Assembly (NCBI RefSeq): GCF_012489685.1
Contig: NC_080044.1
Location: forward strand, 16,410,369-16,474,368
Length of the DNA stretch: 64,000 bases
Direction of reading: 5' to 3'
Source of the DNA: Lotus japonicus
Taxonomy: Eukaryota; Streptophyta; Magnoliopsida; Fabales; Fabaceae
Position numbers and translations under genes: made by a program
The notes under the pieces: model-generated
Databases searched by the model: none
Told to the model about the DNA's origin: nothing
Seen by the model: only the letters and a program-made list of their open reading frames with translations
In this document: positions 26,715 through 37,629 of the stretch, in pieces
Numbering within the stretch: the first letter of the stretch is position 1
How the letters are laid out: every line of letters begins with the position of its first letter

Positions 26715-27220
26715 TAAAAACATCATATACCGGAAATTAAAAAATTCAGTGTGTAAAATTAATTACCTTTGATGAGTTTCACTAGGAAAGCGGGTGTGCC
26801 AATGTGACTAACATAGGGCTCATCCTAACCGAGTAGAGTAAGGTTAGAAACTCAAATTTTGTGATAGGACTGACCCGGAATGCCAAAGTTTTGAATTTAT
26901 GGCACGTTTATTTAGCAATATAATTTTGGAAACTTAGATTTATGGAGTGAAAATTTAACATCAAAACACTCACAACCAGGGATGAAGATGTTAAGCAACC
27001 CAAATCAGAAATTGTGAGCGAATTTACATCAATTGTTATGAGTTTATATCATATGTGGCACTTTAAACACGTACGAATAGTGCTAAACAACCCAAATTAA
27101 GCAACTGTAGGGAATATGCTTTAGGGGCATTATGGGGAATTCAAGCAAGGGAATCAAACTTCTTTTTTTGGTCTTTGACGTATCAAACTTTTCCTCCAAG
27201 GGAGTTCAACGCTACTTGGA
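26715..27220. other. Unassigned spacer between the mariner remnant and the Sirevirus
   Basis: About 500 bp of non-coding AT-rich sequence. Phrases such as GATAGGACTGACCCGGAATGCC suggest another old repeat, but I cannot classify it. Confidence 0.4.
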
Positions 27221-27225
27221 CTAAT

Positions 27226-28307
27226 TGTTGGAACATGTTGCCATGCATTTTGTCAAAACAACCGATTGTCGAAGCAGATGTCGTGGCATCTGATTCCGTG
27301 AAGCTAGGGCATCAGTCCTCAGCTTGTGTTTTTGTTGTGGGCCCTCTGAAGATTTACTGAATATATGTTTTTGAGTTACTTGAGGAGCAAGTAGCTATTC
27401 CATCAGGGTTTTAAATTGTTGGGTTGTTATTTGTTGAAACAATCTTTGTTAAAAGATTGATTTCTATCTTTACTTGTGCAATAAGAAACCAAATCTATCA
27501 AGATTGCGTTTTGAATTGCTGTTGCTGCAATCTGTTTCTTCAGCCCATGCTAACCCTAAAGCTCATGCTACCGCTGCTGAAGTCTATAAAAGGATGAAGA
27601 CCTAAAACAAGAAGACGACCGAAACTAAAAGAGAGAGAGATCAAGTGTTTTAGGATTTGTGTTTGTGCTTTGTCCTTTGTTAGTTGTGAATCCTCTTTGC
27701 TCACTGATTCTATAAAGCAAAGAAGGATTCTGTGTTGTTTGATTGCGTTCAAACTCTGATTGTTCATTGTGTTCACCAATCACTGTGGCAGTGATTGAGA
27801 GAAAGTGAGAGGGGCTCTCATACTTAGGTTGAGATTCTAAGTAGAAATACACTGGGTAGATTAGGAAGTGAACTATGAACTGAGTTGTTCATGAGTGTCT
27901 GTAATTCCTGAACCTTGAGCACTACTACAAAAAGTACTTTTCACATCGGGCGAAAAGTACTTTTCACATCGGGTATACAACCGATGTAAGCAAAGGTGAT
28001 GTGGTATGTCCCCACCTTTTCACATCGGGTACACAACCGATGTGAAAACTACACATTTCACATCGGTTTATGCCGCAACCGATGTTAAAAGTATGTTTAG
28101 TAATTTTTCTAGTAGTGGAGATAGTGGATTTCCTTTCTTTGAGTGCAAACCCTCCAGACGTAGGTGAAAGTTTTTCACTGAACTGGATTAACAATTACTG
28201 TGTGTTATTGTTTCTGTTGTTAAGTTCTGTTTTACTGTTAAGCGGTTGTCAAACCTCTTGTCCCAGCATCGTGCAGGACAATCGTATCAGAGGGAACCTG
28301 AATTACA
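27226..28307 (+). repeat. 5' LTR of the Sirevirus element (1082 bp, MITE inside)
   Basis: It is identical in plan to the 3' LTR but longer by 199 bp because of the CACTA MITE at 27920-28117. It contains a TATA-like CTATAAAAGG near 27586, a likely start region for element transcription. Confidence 0.93.
27920..28117. mobile_element. CACTA-type MITE nested in the 5' LTR
   Basis: The ends are CACTACTACAAAAA and TTTTTCTAGTAGTG, matching inverted repeats except for one base. They are flanked by the 3-bp duplication GAG (27917-27919 and 28118-28120). The empty site is visible in the 3' LTR as CCTTGAGATAGTGG. The interior carries repeated TTTTCACATCGG and CCGATGTGAAAA motifs that pair as hairpins. 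It is 198 bp with no coding capacity, so it depends on an autonomous CACTA element elsewhere. Confidence 0.92.
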
Positions 28308-28309
28308 AT

Positions 28310-28321
28310 TGGCATCAGAGC
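28310..28321 (+). other. Primer binding site of the Sirevirus
   Basis: TGGCATCAGAGC lies two bases after the 5' LTR. It matches the plant copia PBS, complementary to the 3' end of initiator methionine tRNA, with one difference from the common TGGTATCAGAGC. Confidence 0.8.
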
Positions 28322-28372
28322 AGGCACCCTGTTCTGGTTGGGTGAGCTCCAGGGAGTTTGATTCAAGTTCTC

Positions 28373-31300
28373 ATGGATAACAAGGAGGGATGATCAGTCA
28401 ATAGGCCACCCATTCTGGATGGTACTAACTATGACTACTGGAAGGTTCGCATGATAGCCTTTCTCAAGTCAATTGACAACAAGACTTGGAAAGCTATTGT
28501 CAAGGGTTGGAAGCACCGTACTAAGTCCCAGGTTGAAGGCACCTCTACCACTGTTGTGGAGAAACTTGAAGAGGAATGGACCGGTGTTGAAGATGAAGCT
28601 GCTCTTGGAAATTCAAAGGCTCTAAATGCTATCTTTAATGGAGTTGACAAGAATATGTTTAGGCTGATCAATACGTGTACTGTGGCAAAGGATGCTTGGG
28701 AAATTCTGAAAACTGCACATGAAGGAACTACTCGAGTGAGGATGTCAAGGCTTCAGATGCTTACTACTCAATTTGAAAATTTGATGATGACTGAAGAGGA
28801 GACTATTTCAGAATTCTAGATGCGTGTCCGTGACTTGTCTAATGCTTCATTTTCTTTTGGAGAACCTATGTCAGATGAGAAGCTTGTAAGGAAGATCTTG
28901 AGATCTCTTCCTCAGAAGTTTGCTATGAAAGTCACTGCAATTGAGGAGGCTCAAGATATTGAGAACATGAAGGTTGATGAACTTATTGGCTCTTTGCAGA
29001 CATTTGAGTTGAAACTGAGTGGAAAATCTAAGAAGAAGAATAAGAGTATTGCTTTTGTGTCTAACACTGATGAAGGTGATGATGAAGACTGTGAGGGTGA
29101 AAACCTTTCTGAGGCTCTGGCTATGCTAGCAAAAAAATTCAACAGAGCTTTGAGGAAGATTGACAAAATAACCAGGCCTAATGTCCAGGACATGAAGTTC
29201 GACAACAAACCCAAGTTTTCAAATTCACAGAGGAAGACCAAGGAAGAAGAAAGACATGTTCAGAACAAAGGAGTGCAATGTCATGAATGTGAAGGATATG
29301 GTCACATCAGGTCTGAATGTGCCACTTATCTAAAGAAGCAAAAGAAAGGTATGATGGTAACTTGGTTAGATGAAGACACTGAAGATGAGGAGGAGATATC
29401 TGCAAACAAAGTCAATGCCTTCTCTGGAACTATCTGTGAGTCTGAGACAAGTGATGAGGACATCTCTGATGAGGAATTGGCTGAAACTTACAAGCTGCTA
29501 CATAGAAAGTGGGAAAAAGCATGCAAACTTGTAAGAGAAAAGCAAAGTGAGATAGAACAACTTGTTTCTCAGAATGAAAGGTTGAAAGAGCTCAGTACTA
29601 AGCTGAAGGAAGATCTGGAGGAATGGCAAAGTAAGTTTAATAATGCTGATGTTATGGAAAAGGCTAACCTAATGTTGATTAATGCAGGACTTCAAGAGGA
29701 AGTGACAACTCTGACAAGAAAACTTGAAGCCACTCATAAATCTGTTAGAATGTTAAACAGTGGTTCTGATATGCTTGATGAAATTCTGAAAGAAACTAGC
29801 AAGCAAGGAGGGAGTTTGAAGGGAATTGGCTTTGACTATAGAACAGCAAACAAAGAAAATCAGAAAGGTTCAAAGAAATTTGTGTCTGCTGCAAAACAAA
29901 TTGAATTCAAGAAGCCCAGAAATTATCAGTTGCCAGATCCATTGCCTCGACATGTACCTCAGCATGTGAAACCCCAACTTAAGCTTGACAAAACTGTACC
30001 TTGGAAGTGTCACTACTGTGGTAAGAATGGTCATATAAAGCCCTACTGTTACAGGTTATATGGTTATCCTCAGATGCACGATAAAAAGCCTATTCAGATG
30101 AGGAAGCAATGGAAGCCCAAGGGTGAAGTCAGATGTCAGGTAGCCTACACGTCTTTCAGAGCATCATCAAAGGAAGATTGGTATTTTGATAGTGGCTGCT
30201 CAAAGCACATGACAGGAAACAAGAGCTTCTTGCAAGACATCAGAAGTCACTCCACCAACTATGTTACTTTTGGAGATGGAGCTAAAGGAAAGATCAAGGG
30301 AGTAGGAAAGCTTGTTAGCACAGAATCTCCTAACTTGAACAATGTGTTACTTGTAAATGGTTTAACTGCCAACCTAATCAGCATAAGTCAACTGTGTGAT
30401 CAAGGGTATGATGTGAAGTTCAATAAGATAGAATGTGTTGTGACCACTGATGATGAGAAAGTTGTGATGAGAGGAGTCAGATCAAAAGACAACTGTTATA
30501 TGTGGACATCAGAAGAAAAAGCTCATGTTTCTAGATGTTTGTTAACTAAAGAAGATAAGGTGAATGTATGGCATCAAAGACTAGGACATCTTAACTACAG
30601 GAGCATGCAAAAGATTATTGCTGATGAAGCAATAAGGGGATTGCCCAATTTGAGCTTGGGAGAAGGAAAGCTATGTGGAGAATGTCAGATTGGTAAGCAA
30701 ACCAAGGTGCCACACATGATGCTCCAGCATCAGACCACGACAAAGGTTCTGGAATTGCTTCACATGGATCTCATGGGTCCCATGCAGGTTGAAAGCTTGG
30801 GAGGAAAAAGGTATGTGTTTGTCTGTGTAGATGATTTTTCAAGGTATACATGGGTTGAATTTATGAGAGAAAAATCAGAGACTTTTGAAATATTCAAGAA
30901 TCTATGTTTGAGACTTCAGAATGAGAAGGACTGTGTGATTGTAAGAATAAGAAGTGATCATGGAAGGGAGTTTGAGAATTCAAAATTCTTGGAGTTCTGT
31001 GGAACAAAAGGTATTAGCCATGAACTTTCTGCTCCCATCACTCCACAGCAGAATGGAATTGTTGAAAGAAAAAATAGAACTCTCCAGGAATCAGCTAGAG
31101 TAATGTTACATGCTAAGAAGATTCCACACCAGTTCTGGGCTGAAGCTATGAGTACTACCTGTTACACACATAACAGAGTCACCATCAGGGCAGGGACATC
31201 CTCTACACAGTATGAGCTATGGAAAGGTAGAAAGCCATCTGTAAAATACTTTCACATATTTGGAAGTAAATGTTATATCCTTGCAGATCGTGATCCTAAG

Positions 31301-33255
31301 AGGAAGCTTGATCCTAGAAGTGATGAAGGAATTTTCATGGGGTATTCTATGAACAGCAAAGCTTATAGAGTTTTTAACTCTCGCACAAGGACCATGATGG
31401 AATCTGTGAATGTGACTGTGGATGATGAACCAACAAGAAGGAAGAAGCAAATTTGAATGAAGATGATGATGGTGCAGATGTTCCAGCCGATGCTCCAACA
31501 ACCGCCCCCGACAATGATTCAGAGACAAGTGCTGATGAAAAAGAAGACAAAGATATCCCATCAAATAAAGCTCCATCAATTAGGGTTCAGAAGAATCACC
31601 CTCAAGAAAACATCATTGGTAATCTTCAAGAAGGGGTGACTACCAGATCCAGAAGTCTTATTGCTCATGGTTGTTTCATCTCTAAGATAGAACCCAAGAA
31701 TGTCAATGAAGCTCTCACTGATGAATACTGGATAAATGCTATGCAAGAGGAGCTTGAGCAGTTCAGGAGAAATGCTATGCAAGAGGAGCTTGAGCAGTTC
31801 AGGAGAAATGAAGTATGGGAGTTAGTGCCTAGACCTGAAGAAGTAAACATCATTGGCACTAAGTGGATCTTCAAGAACAAATTAGATGAAACTGGAACAG
31901 TCACAAGGAATAAAGCATGGCTATTTGCTCAAGGATATACTCAGATATAAGGAGTTGATTTTGATGAGACCTTTGTTCCAGTATTTAGACTGGAATCTAT
32001 AAGACTCTTGTTAGGTGTTGCTTGTCTTTTGAAGTTCAGACTCTACCAGATGGATGTGAAGAGTGCTTTTCTGAATGGCTATTTGAGTGAAGAAGTTTAT
32101 GTTGAACAACCTAAAGGGTTTATAGATCCACATCATTCAGATCATGTGTACAAACTGAGGAAAGCCTTGTGTGGCTTGAAGCAAGCACCTAGGGCTTGCT
32201 ATGAAAGTTTAACTGAGTTTCTTGTAAGCAATGGTTACTGTAAGGGAGGAATTGATAAAACTCTGTTTGTGAAGAATGACAAAGGAAAGCTCATGATAGC
32301 ACAGATCTATGTGGATGACATTGTTTTTGGAGGAATGTCGAACTCAATGGTGGAGCATTTCGTCCGACAAATGAAATCTGAATTTGAGATGAGTCTAGTT
32401 GGTGAATTGAATTATTTTCTAGGACTACAAGTCAAACAAATGGAGGATTCTATGTTCATATCACAGAGTAAGTATGCTAAAGGGTTAGTCAAGAAGTTTG
32501 GCCTTGAAAAGGCTGGTCACAAGAGAACTCCTGCTGCTACACACATCAAACTTTTCAAGGATGAGCAAGGGGAATATGTTGATCAAAGTCTCTATAGAAG
32601 CATGATTGGAAGCTTGTTTTATCTAATTTCTAGCAGACCAGACATCACCTTTGCTGTCGGAGTTTGTGCTAGATATCAAGCATCTCCTAAAGCAAGTCAT
32701 CTGCTACAAGTCAAGAGGATTATCAAGTACATCAATGGCACAAGTGATTATGGTATTCTCTATACTCATGATACAAATTCCTCTTTAGTTGGATTCTGTG
32801 ACGCGGATTGGGCAGGTAGTGCAGATGATAGAAAGAGCACATCTGGTGGATGTTTCTTCCTAGGGAATAATTTGATTTCATGGTTTAGCAAGAAGCAGAA
32901 TTGTGTCTCATTGTCTACAGCTGAAGCAGAATATATTGCAGCAGGAAGTAGTTGTACACAACTCATGTGGATGAAGCAAATGCTGAAGGAGTATGATGTT
33001 GAACAGGATGTCATGACATTGTACTACGACAATCTCAGTGCAATTAATATTTCTAAGAATCCCATACAGCATAGCAGGACCAAGCATATTGACATTAGAC
33101 ATAATTTTATTAGAGACTTGGTGGAGGATAAAATTGTCAATTTGGAGCATGTTACAACTGACAAGCAATTGGCTGATATTTTCACAAAACCCCTTGATGC
33201 AATCACTTTTGAAAAATTAAGAGGAAGTCTAGGGATTTGTCTTTTTGATGCATAG
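28373..33255 (+). pseudogene. Sirevirus gag-pol, interrupted
   Basis: From the ATG at 28373 the reading has a stop at 28391, another at 28817-28819, a long open part 28820-31456, a frame change near 31440-31456, a stop at 31948-31950, and a final open part to 33255. Gag has two zinc knuckles (CHECEGYGHIRSEC and CHYCGKNGHIKPYC). Protease shows DSG at about 30187. Integrase has its HHCC zinc region at about 30570-30690 and later a DDE core (RSDHGREFE, VERKNRT). Reverse transcriptase has YVDD at 32308-32319, and RNase H follows (DADWAGS, STAEAEY, DNLSAINI). The order protease-integrase-RT is diagnostic of Ty1/copia. A 36-bp in-frame tandem duplication lies at 31735-31806. Confidence 0.93.
31735..31806 (+). 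repeat. 36-bp tandem duplication inside pol
   Basis: Two exact adjacent copies (31735-31770 and 31771-31806) repeat a 12-residue block beginning NAMQEELEQF just before the reverse transcriptase domain. The duplication keeps the frame. Confidence 0.95.
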
Positions 33256-33492
33256 CAATTAGCGTGCCCCAGTGTGTTAACAACTAGTTTATTCTTGGTC
33301 ATCATTAACTGCCGTTGTGACATCAGCAGAGAAAAGGTTGCCTTATGGTTCACTCATCCTATAACTACCTCCAACGGGCAAATTGTGTTCTCTCAACCGC
33401 TTGTACATCTATCTTTTTCAAGACTCATCATCTCTCATTTGCAATTCTTTTTCATTGTTCTGTACTCTGTTTGTGTTTGCTCTCGATTCATC

Positions 33493-35380
33493 ATGTCTCA
33501 AAGTTATGGAAAGAAGGAATTTGTCAAGACCAAGATTGAAAGAACTACTAAAGGAGTCAAGCGTATGGGTTTGAAGAGTGGTTCTTCTCTACCATCTTCT
33601 GTGTCCGAGAAAGCTCCCAAGAAGATGAGATCAAGAAACCCAACTTGTAAGGTCTACAAATCACAGATCAAGAACAGCGAACCCACGAATGTTCCTATCC
33701 TTGAAGAAGTTCCTAACGAAGAGGAAATCAATGATGAAGATTCTCCTGTGAAATCACCCCCCTGATGTTGTGCCCGATGTTGAGACATCTGGGTCTAAGG
33801 AAAGTTTTGCTCAAGAAAATCCTAGAAAGGATTTCACTTCTCATGAAGATTCAGGCGATGCTACCCAGCCTAATATCTCTGTTTCATCCTCTTCAAAGGA
33901 TGCTGATCCAAAGAATGGTAACTCTGAGGATACCAATTCTGAAGAGCCAGTCCAAACTCCAGCCCCTGTTCAGGACATCTCTGATGATGATTCTGATGAT
34001 GTTCCTCTGACTGAGTCCTTTGCTGATAGTGTTGCTGCGAGGATGAAGAAGAAAAGAAGGGTTTCTTCTCCTGAAGTCACTCCTACTCCACCAAAGAGAT
34101 CCAAGTTTTCACCTATCACTTACAAGTCTAGACAGGCTAGTGTGAAGGGAAAGGAAAAGCAGAAGGAAGAAAAGACTCCCAATGAGAAGAAAAAGAGGAA
34201 GATTCCAGTTGAAGTTGAAGACTCTGAGTCAGATGTTGAAGTTGATGTCCAGGACAGTCGACCCTCTGAGAAAAGGAAATTTTCTGGTAAGCGTATCCCT
34301 CAAAATGTTCCTGCTGTTCCTATTGATAGGGTGTCTTTTCATTTGGAAGAGAATGTTCAGAAGTGGAAGTTTGTTTGCAAGAGGAGAATGACCAAGGAAA
34401 GGGAAGTTGGCTCTGATGTTCTTGAATGCAGAGATGTTATTGCACTTATTGAGAAAGCAGGTCTGATGAAGACTATTCAGAATGTTGGAAGGTGCTATGA
34501 GAAGCTTGTGAGAGAGTTCTTGGTGAATCTCTCTGTTGATGTTGGACTTCCTGATAGTGATGAATTCAGGAAAGTTTTTGTGCGGGCTGAATGTGTGATG
34601 TTCTCACCTGCTGTGATCAATCAAGCACTTGGAAGAAGTGCTATTGAATTTGTTGATGAAGAAGTGTCCATGGATGATGTTGCCAAGGAACTTACTGCAG
34701 GTCATGTGAAGAAGTGGCCGAGCAAGAAGTTGTTGTCCACTGGCAATCTGAGTGTGAAGTATGCTATACTTAACAGGATTGGTGCTGTGAATTGGGTTCC
34801 TACTCAGCATACCTCTGGTGTTTCTGCAACGCTTGCCAAATTGATCTATAGGATAGGCAAGTATATTGCTTTTGATTTTGGAACTTTTGTGTTTGAGCAG
34901 ACTTTGAAGCATGCTGATACTTGTGTTGTGAAGCTGCCTGTTTCATTTCCTTCACTTCTTACTGAGATCATTCTAAAGCAGCATCCTCAGATACTTAGGG
35001 CTGATGATGTGGCTGTGTCTCGTGGAGTTCCAATCACCTTAGATCAACGCTTGTTTATGGAACCACATGTCCTAGACATTGCCTTGCCAACCAACAGGAC
35101 ATCTACCCCTCCTGTGACTGAATCTGGCACTCAGGCCATAATTGCTGAACTACAGGAAGTCTCCAAGGCTTTGCAGGAGACAATTAGGGTGAGCATTGCC
35201 AGGAAGCTCAAGGTTGATGCTTTGCTACTCAAGCTGCAGGAAGAAGAACGCCAAGGTGGTGAGCAAAGTGCTACTGCTACAGCTGCTCAGGATGTGAGCA
35301 ATGAAGAGGAGGAAGGATCTGATGAGAGTGAAGAAAAGAGTGCAGAAGGATCAGGAGAGGAGTCTAGTTCTGAAGACTAG
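33493..35380 (+). pseudogene. Envelope-like third ORF of the Sirevirus, frameshifted
   Basis: After pol, an ORF starts at about 33493 (MSQSYGKKEF). It meets a stop at 33763-33765 after a run of C bases, and the open frame continues in another register to 35380. The long part is charged and Ser/Glu/Lys-rich at both ends. A conserved globular middle (about 34320-35000) contains CYEKLVREFL and MFSPAVINQALGR, the signature I associate with the envelope-like or putative plant transposon protein family of legume Sireviruses. I see no convincing signal peptide or membrane anchor. Its role is not established in the family, and envelope function is only a historical label. Confidence 0.7.
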
Positions 35381-35449
35381 ATTGTTATGATTTTTTGTTA
35401 ATCTCTTTTGTTGTTGGAAGTATTTGTGCACCCTTTGCAAATTTGTGCT

Positions 35450-35910
35450 AAAAAGGGGGAGTAGTTTGAGATTGAAGATTCTATCTGCTATGTGGTCTGT
35501 AGTATTCTGTGTTACTACTGTGAAGCTGCTTCTGTGAAGACTATGTGTGTCTTGCTAGTGTTTAGCTTTGGTCTGTTCGATTTGAAGACGTGTTCAAGAC
35601 ATTCGCTATGTTTGTTCCAAGTTGTATCTTCTGGTTTTATGTGGTTAGCTTTTGTGCAAGTAACTTCTGATAGTGTTTTCTGGTTTGTTGAAGTTCAAGC
35701 TGATCAACTGTGAAGTCATCATCTGCTAAGGGTTGATAGTTCTTCTGTGTGTTTTTTTTTTGCTGCTAAGTGTAATGTTCCAACTATGCTAGTTGTTGGT
35801 ATGAATGCATCTTTTGAGGGGGAGCTGTGCTTAAGGGGGAGAATTGACTCTTTATCTTGACCCTCTCTGGTTGTGAGTTGTTTTAGACAAAATTTGACAA
35901 AGGGGGAGAT
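35450..35910 (+). other. Cluster of polypurine tracts before the 3' LTR
   Basis: AAAAAGGGGGAG (about 35451), GAGGGGGAGC (about 35817), TTAAGGGGGAGA (about 35832) and CAAAGGGGGAGAT (about 35898) precede the LTR. Only the last abuts it and should prime plus-strand synthesis. Multiple tracts are a remembered hallmark of Sireviruses. Confidence 0.75.
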
Positions 35911-36793
35911 TGTTGGAACATGTTGCCATGCATTTTGTCAAAACAACCGATTGTCGAAGCAGATGTCGTGGCATCTGATTCCGTGAAGCTAGGGCATCGG
36001 TCCTCAGCTTGTGTTTATGTTGTGGGCCCTCTGAAGATTTACTGAAGATATGTTTTTGAGTTACTTGAGGAGCAAGTAGCTATTCCATAAGGGTTTTAAA
36101 TTGTTGGGTTGTTATTTGTTGAAACAATCTTTGTTAAAAGATTGATTTCTATCTTTACTTGTGCAATAAGAAACCAAATCTATCAAGATTGCGTTTTGAA
36201 TTGCTGTTGCTGCAATCTGTTTCTTCAGCCCATGCTAACCCTAAAGCCCATGCTACCGCTGCTGAAGTCTATAAAAGGATGAAGACCTAAAACAAGAAGA
36301 CGACCGAAGCTAAAAGAGAGAGAGAGATCAAGTGTTTTAGGATTTGTGTTTGTGCTTTGTCCTTTGTTAGTTGTGAAGCCTCTTTGCTCATTGATTCTAT
36401 AAAGCAAAGAAGGATTCTGTGTTGTTTGATTGCGTTCAAACTCTGATTGTTCATTGTGTTCACCAATCGCTGTGGCAGTGATTGAGAGAAAGTGAGAGGG
36501 GCTCTCATACTTAGGTTGAGATTCTAAGTAGAAATACACTGGGTAGATTAGGAAGTGAACTATGAACTGAGTTGTTCATGAGTGTCTGTAATTCCTGAAC
36601 CTTGAGATAGTGGATTTCCTTTCTTTGGGTGCAAACCCTCCAAACGTAGGTGAAAGTTTTTCACTAAACTGGGTTAACAATTACTGTGTGTTATTGTTTC
36701 TGTTGTTAAGTTCTGTTTTACTGTTAAGCAGTTGTCAAACCTCTTGTCCCAGCATCGTGCAAGACAATCGTATAAGAGGGAACCTGAATTACA
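35911..36793 (+). repeat. 3' LTR of the Sirevirus element (883 bp)
   Basis: It pairs with 27226-28307 after removal of the MITE. It ends AATTACA directly before the target duplication CTAAT. Confidence 0.95.
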
Positions 36794-36798
36794 CTAAT

Positions 36799-36996
36799 AA
36801 ATGTTCATGGTTTAGAACACCTATATATGCAGCTATGCTACTTACTCTGATATATCTGTAATAATCCTTATGTTCATCATGTCACTCAATGTAGTATATA
36901 GCTAGCAACAAGCTGCCAGAACAAGTGAAAAAAGGGAATTTCTGGCGAAGATGCTCCTACCTTCTTTCAGATACATCTACCTCAGCATTGGCTATG
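36799..36996. other. Host sequence left between two retrotransposons
   Basis: About 200 bp separating the Sirevirus target duplication from that of the next copia element. AT-rich, no coding potential seen. Confidence 0.6.
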
Positions 36997-37001
36997 TTAG
37001 G

Positions 37002-37569
37002 TGTTGGGGTATCAGCGCAATGCGGAAGCACAGGATCGTGATAATTGAGAATTAGAGAGAAGTAAATAGGATAGCAAGAAAATGAACACACAAGATTTAC
37101 GTGGAAAACCCTCTCAATGTGAGAGGTAAAAACCACGGGCAATCAAGAGCAAAGTTCTACTATGAAAAAGGGAGAGTACAATAAGTCTTCTTATCGAAAT
37201 GAGGACAAAACAATATTTTGCACTAAAACTACTCTCACAAATGGAACAAGAATTCTCACCAAGATAAACCACTCAAAGAAACAAATGGAAATGTGAGTAT
37301 GTGACTCAATGTTTTTCTCTCCGTGTGTTGTCCACTTCCATTCACGTAGCTGCCATGTATTTATAGGACAAATCCATAGTATGAATGGACCAATAAGAAC
37401 AGCAGCTAAAATGTGAAAGGGCCAATGTAAAAACAATGACCAAGTGTGAAAGTGTTGAAGCTTGAGCTGTAATGTGTGAAAACACAAGGAGGTAAAATTC
37501 TTGGACGGTGCCTGGCTACAAGCTACATGAGAATTAGATGTGGGTAAATGAGAACCACATATCCTAACA
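37002..37569 (-). repeat. 3' LTR of the minus-strand copia element
   Basis: On the plus strand it starts TGTTGGGGTATC and ends CCTAACA. It pairs with 41628-42195 over 568 bp without indels. Confidence 0.93.
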
Positions 37570-37629
37570 ATCTCCACCTTGGTTCGAATTTGAAAAATGC
37601 TCATCGCCAAATAAAGCCCTGAAGGGCAC

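Larger units (their letters stand above)
27226..36793 (+). mobile_element. Ty1/copia LTR retrotransposon, Sirevirus type, complete in structure but broken in coding
   Basis: The LTRs begin TGTTGGAACA and end AATTACA. A perfect 5-bp target duplication CTAAT flanks the element (27221-27225 and 36794-36798). The PBS matches the initiator Met tRNA pattern (TGGCATCAGAGC, 28310-28321). Order is gag, protease, integrase, reverse transcriptase, RNase H, then an extra envelope-like ORF, and several purine tracts before the 3' LTR. This layout fits the Sirevirus lineage. I count about 16 substitutions between the LTRs over about 883 bp. Stops and frameshifts in gag-pol and in the third ORF show it is not autonomous. 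Confidence 0.93.

Noticed and set aside
27960..28100. Short repeated CACATCGG motifs that might suggest a CRISPR-like array
   Set aside because: They are the internal hairpins of a CACTA MITE in a plant genome; spacers and repeats are not regular.
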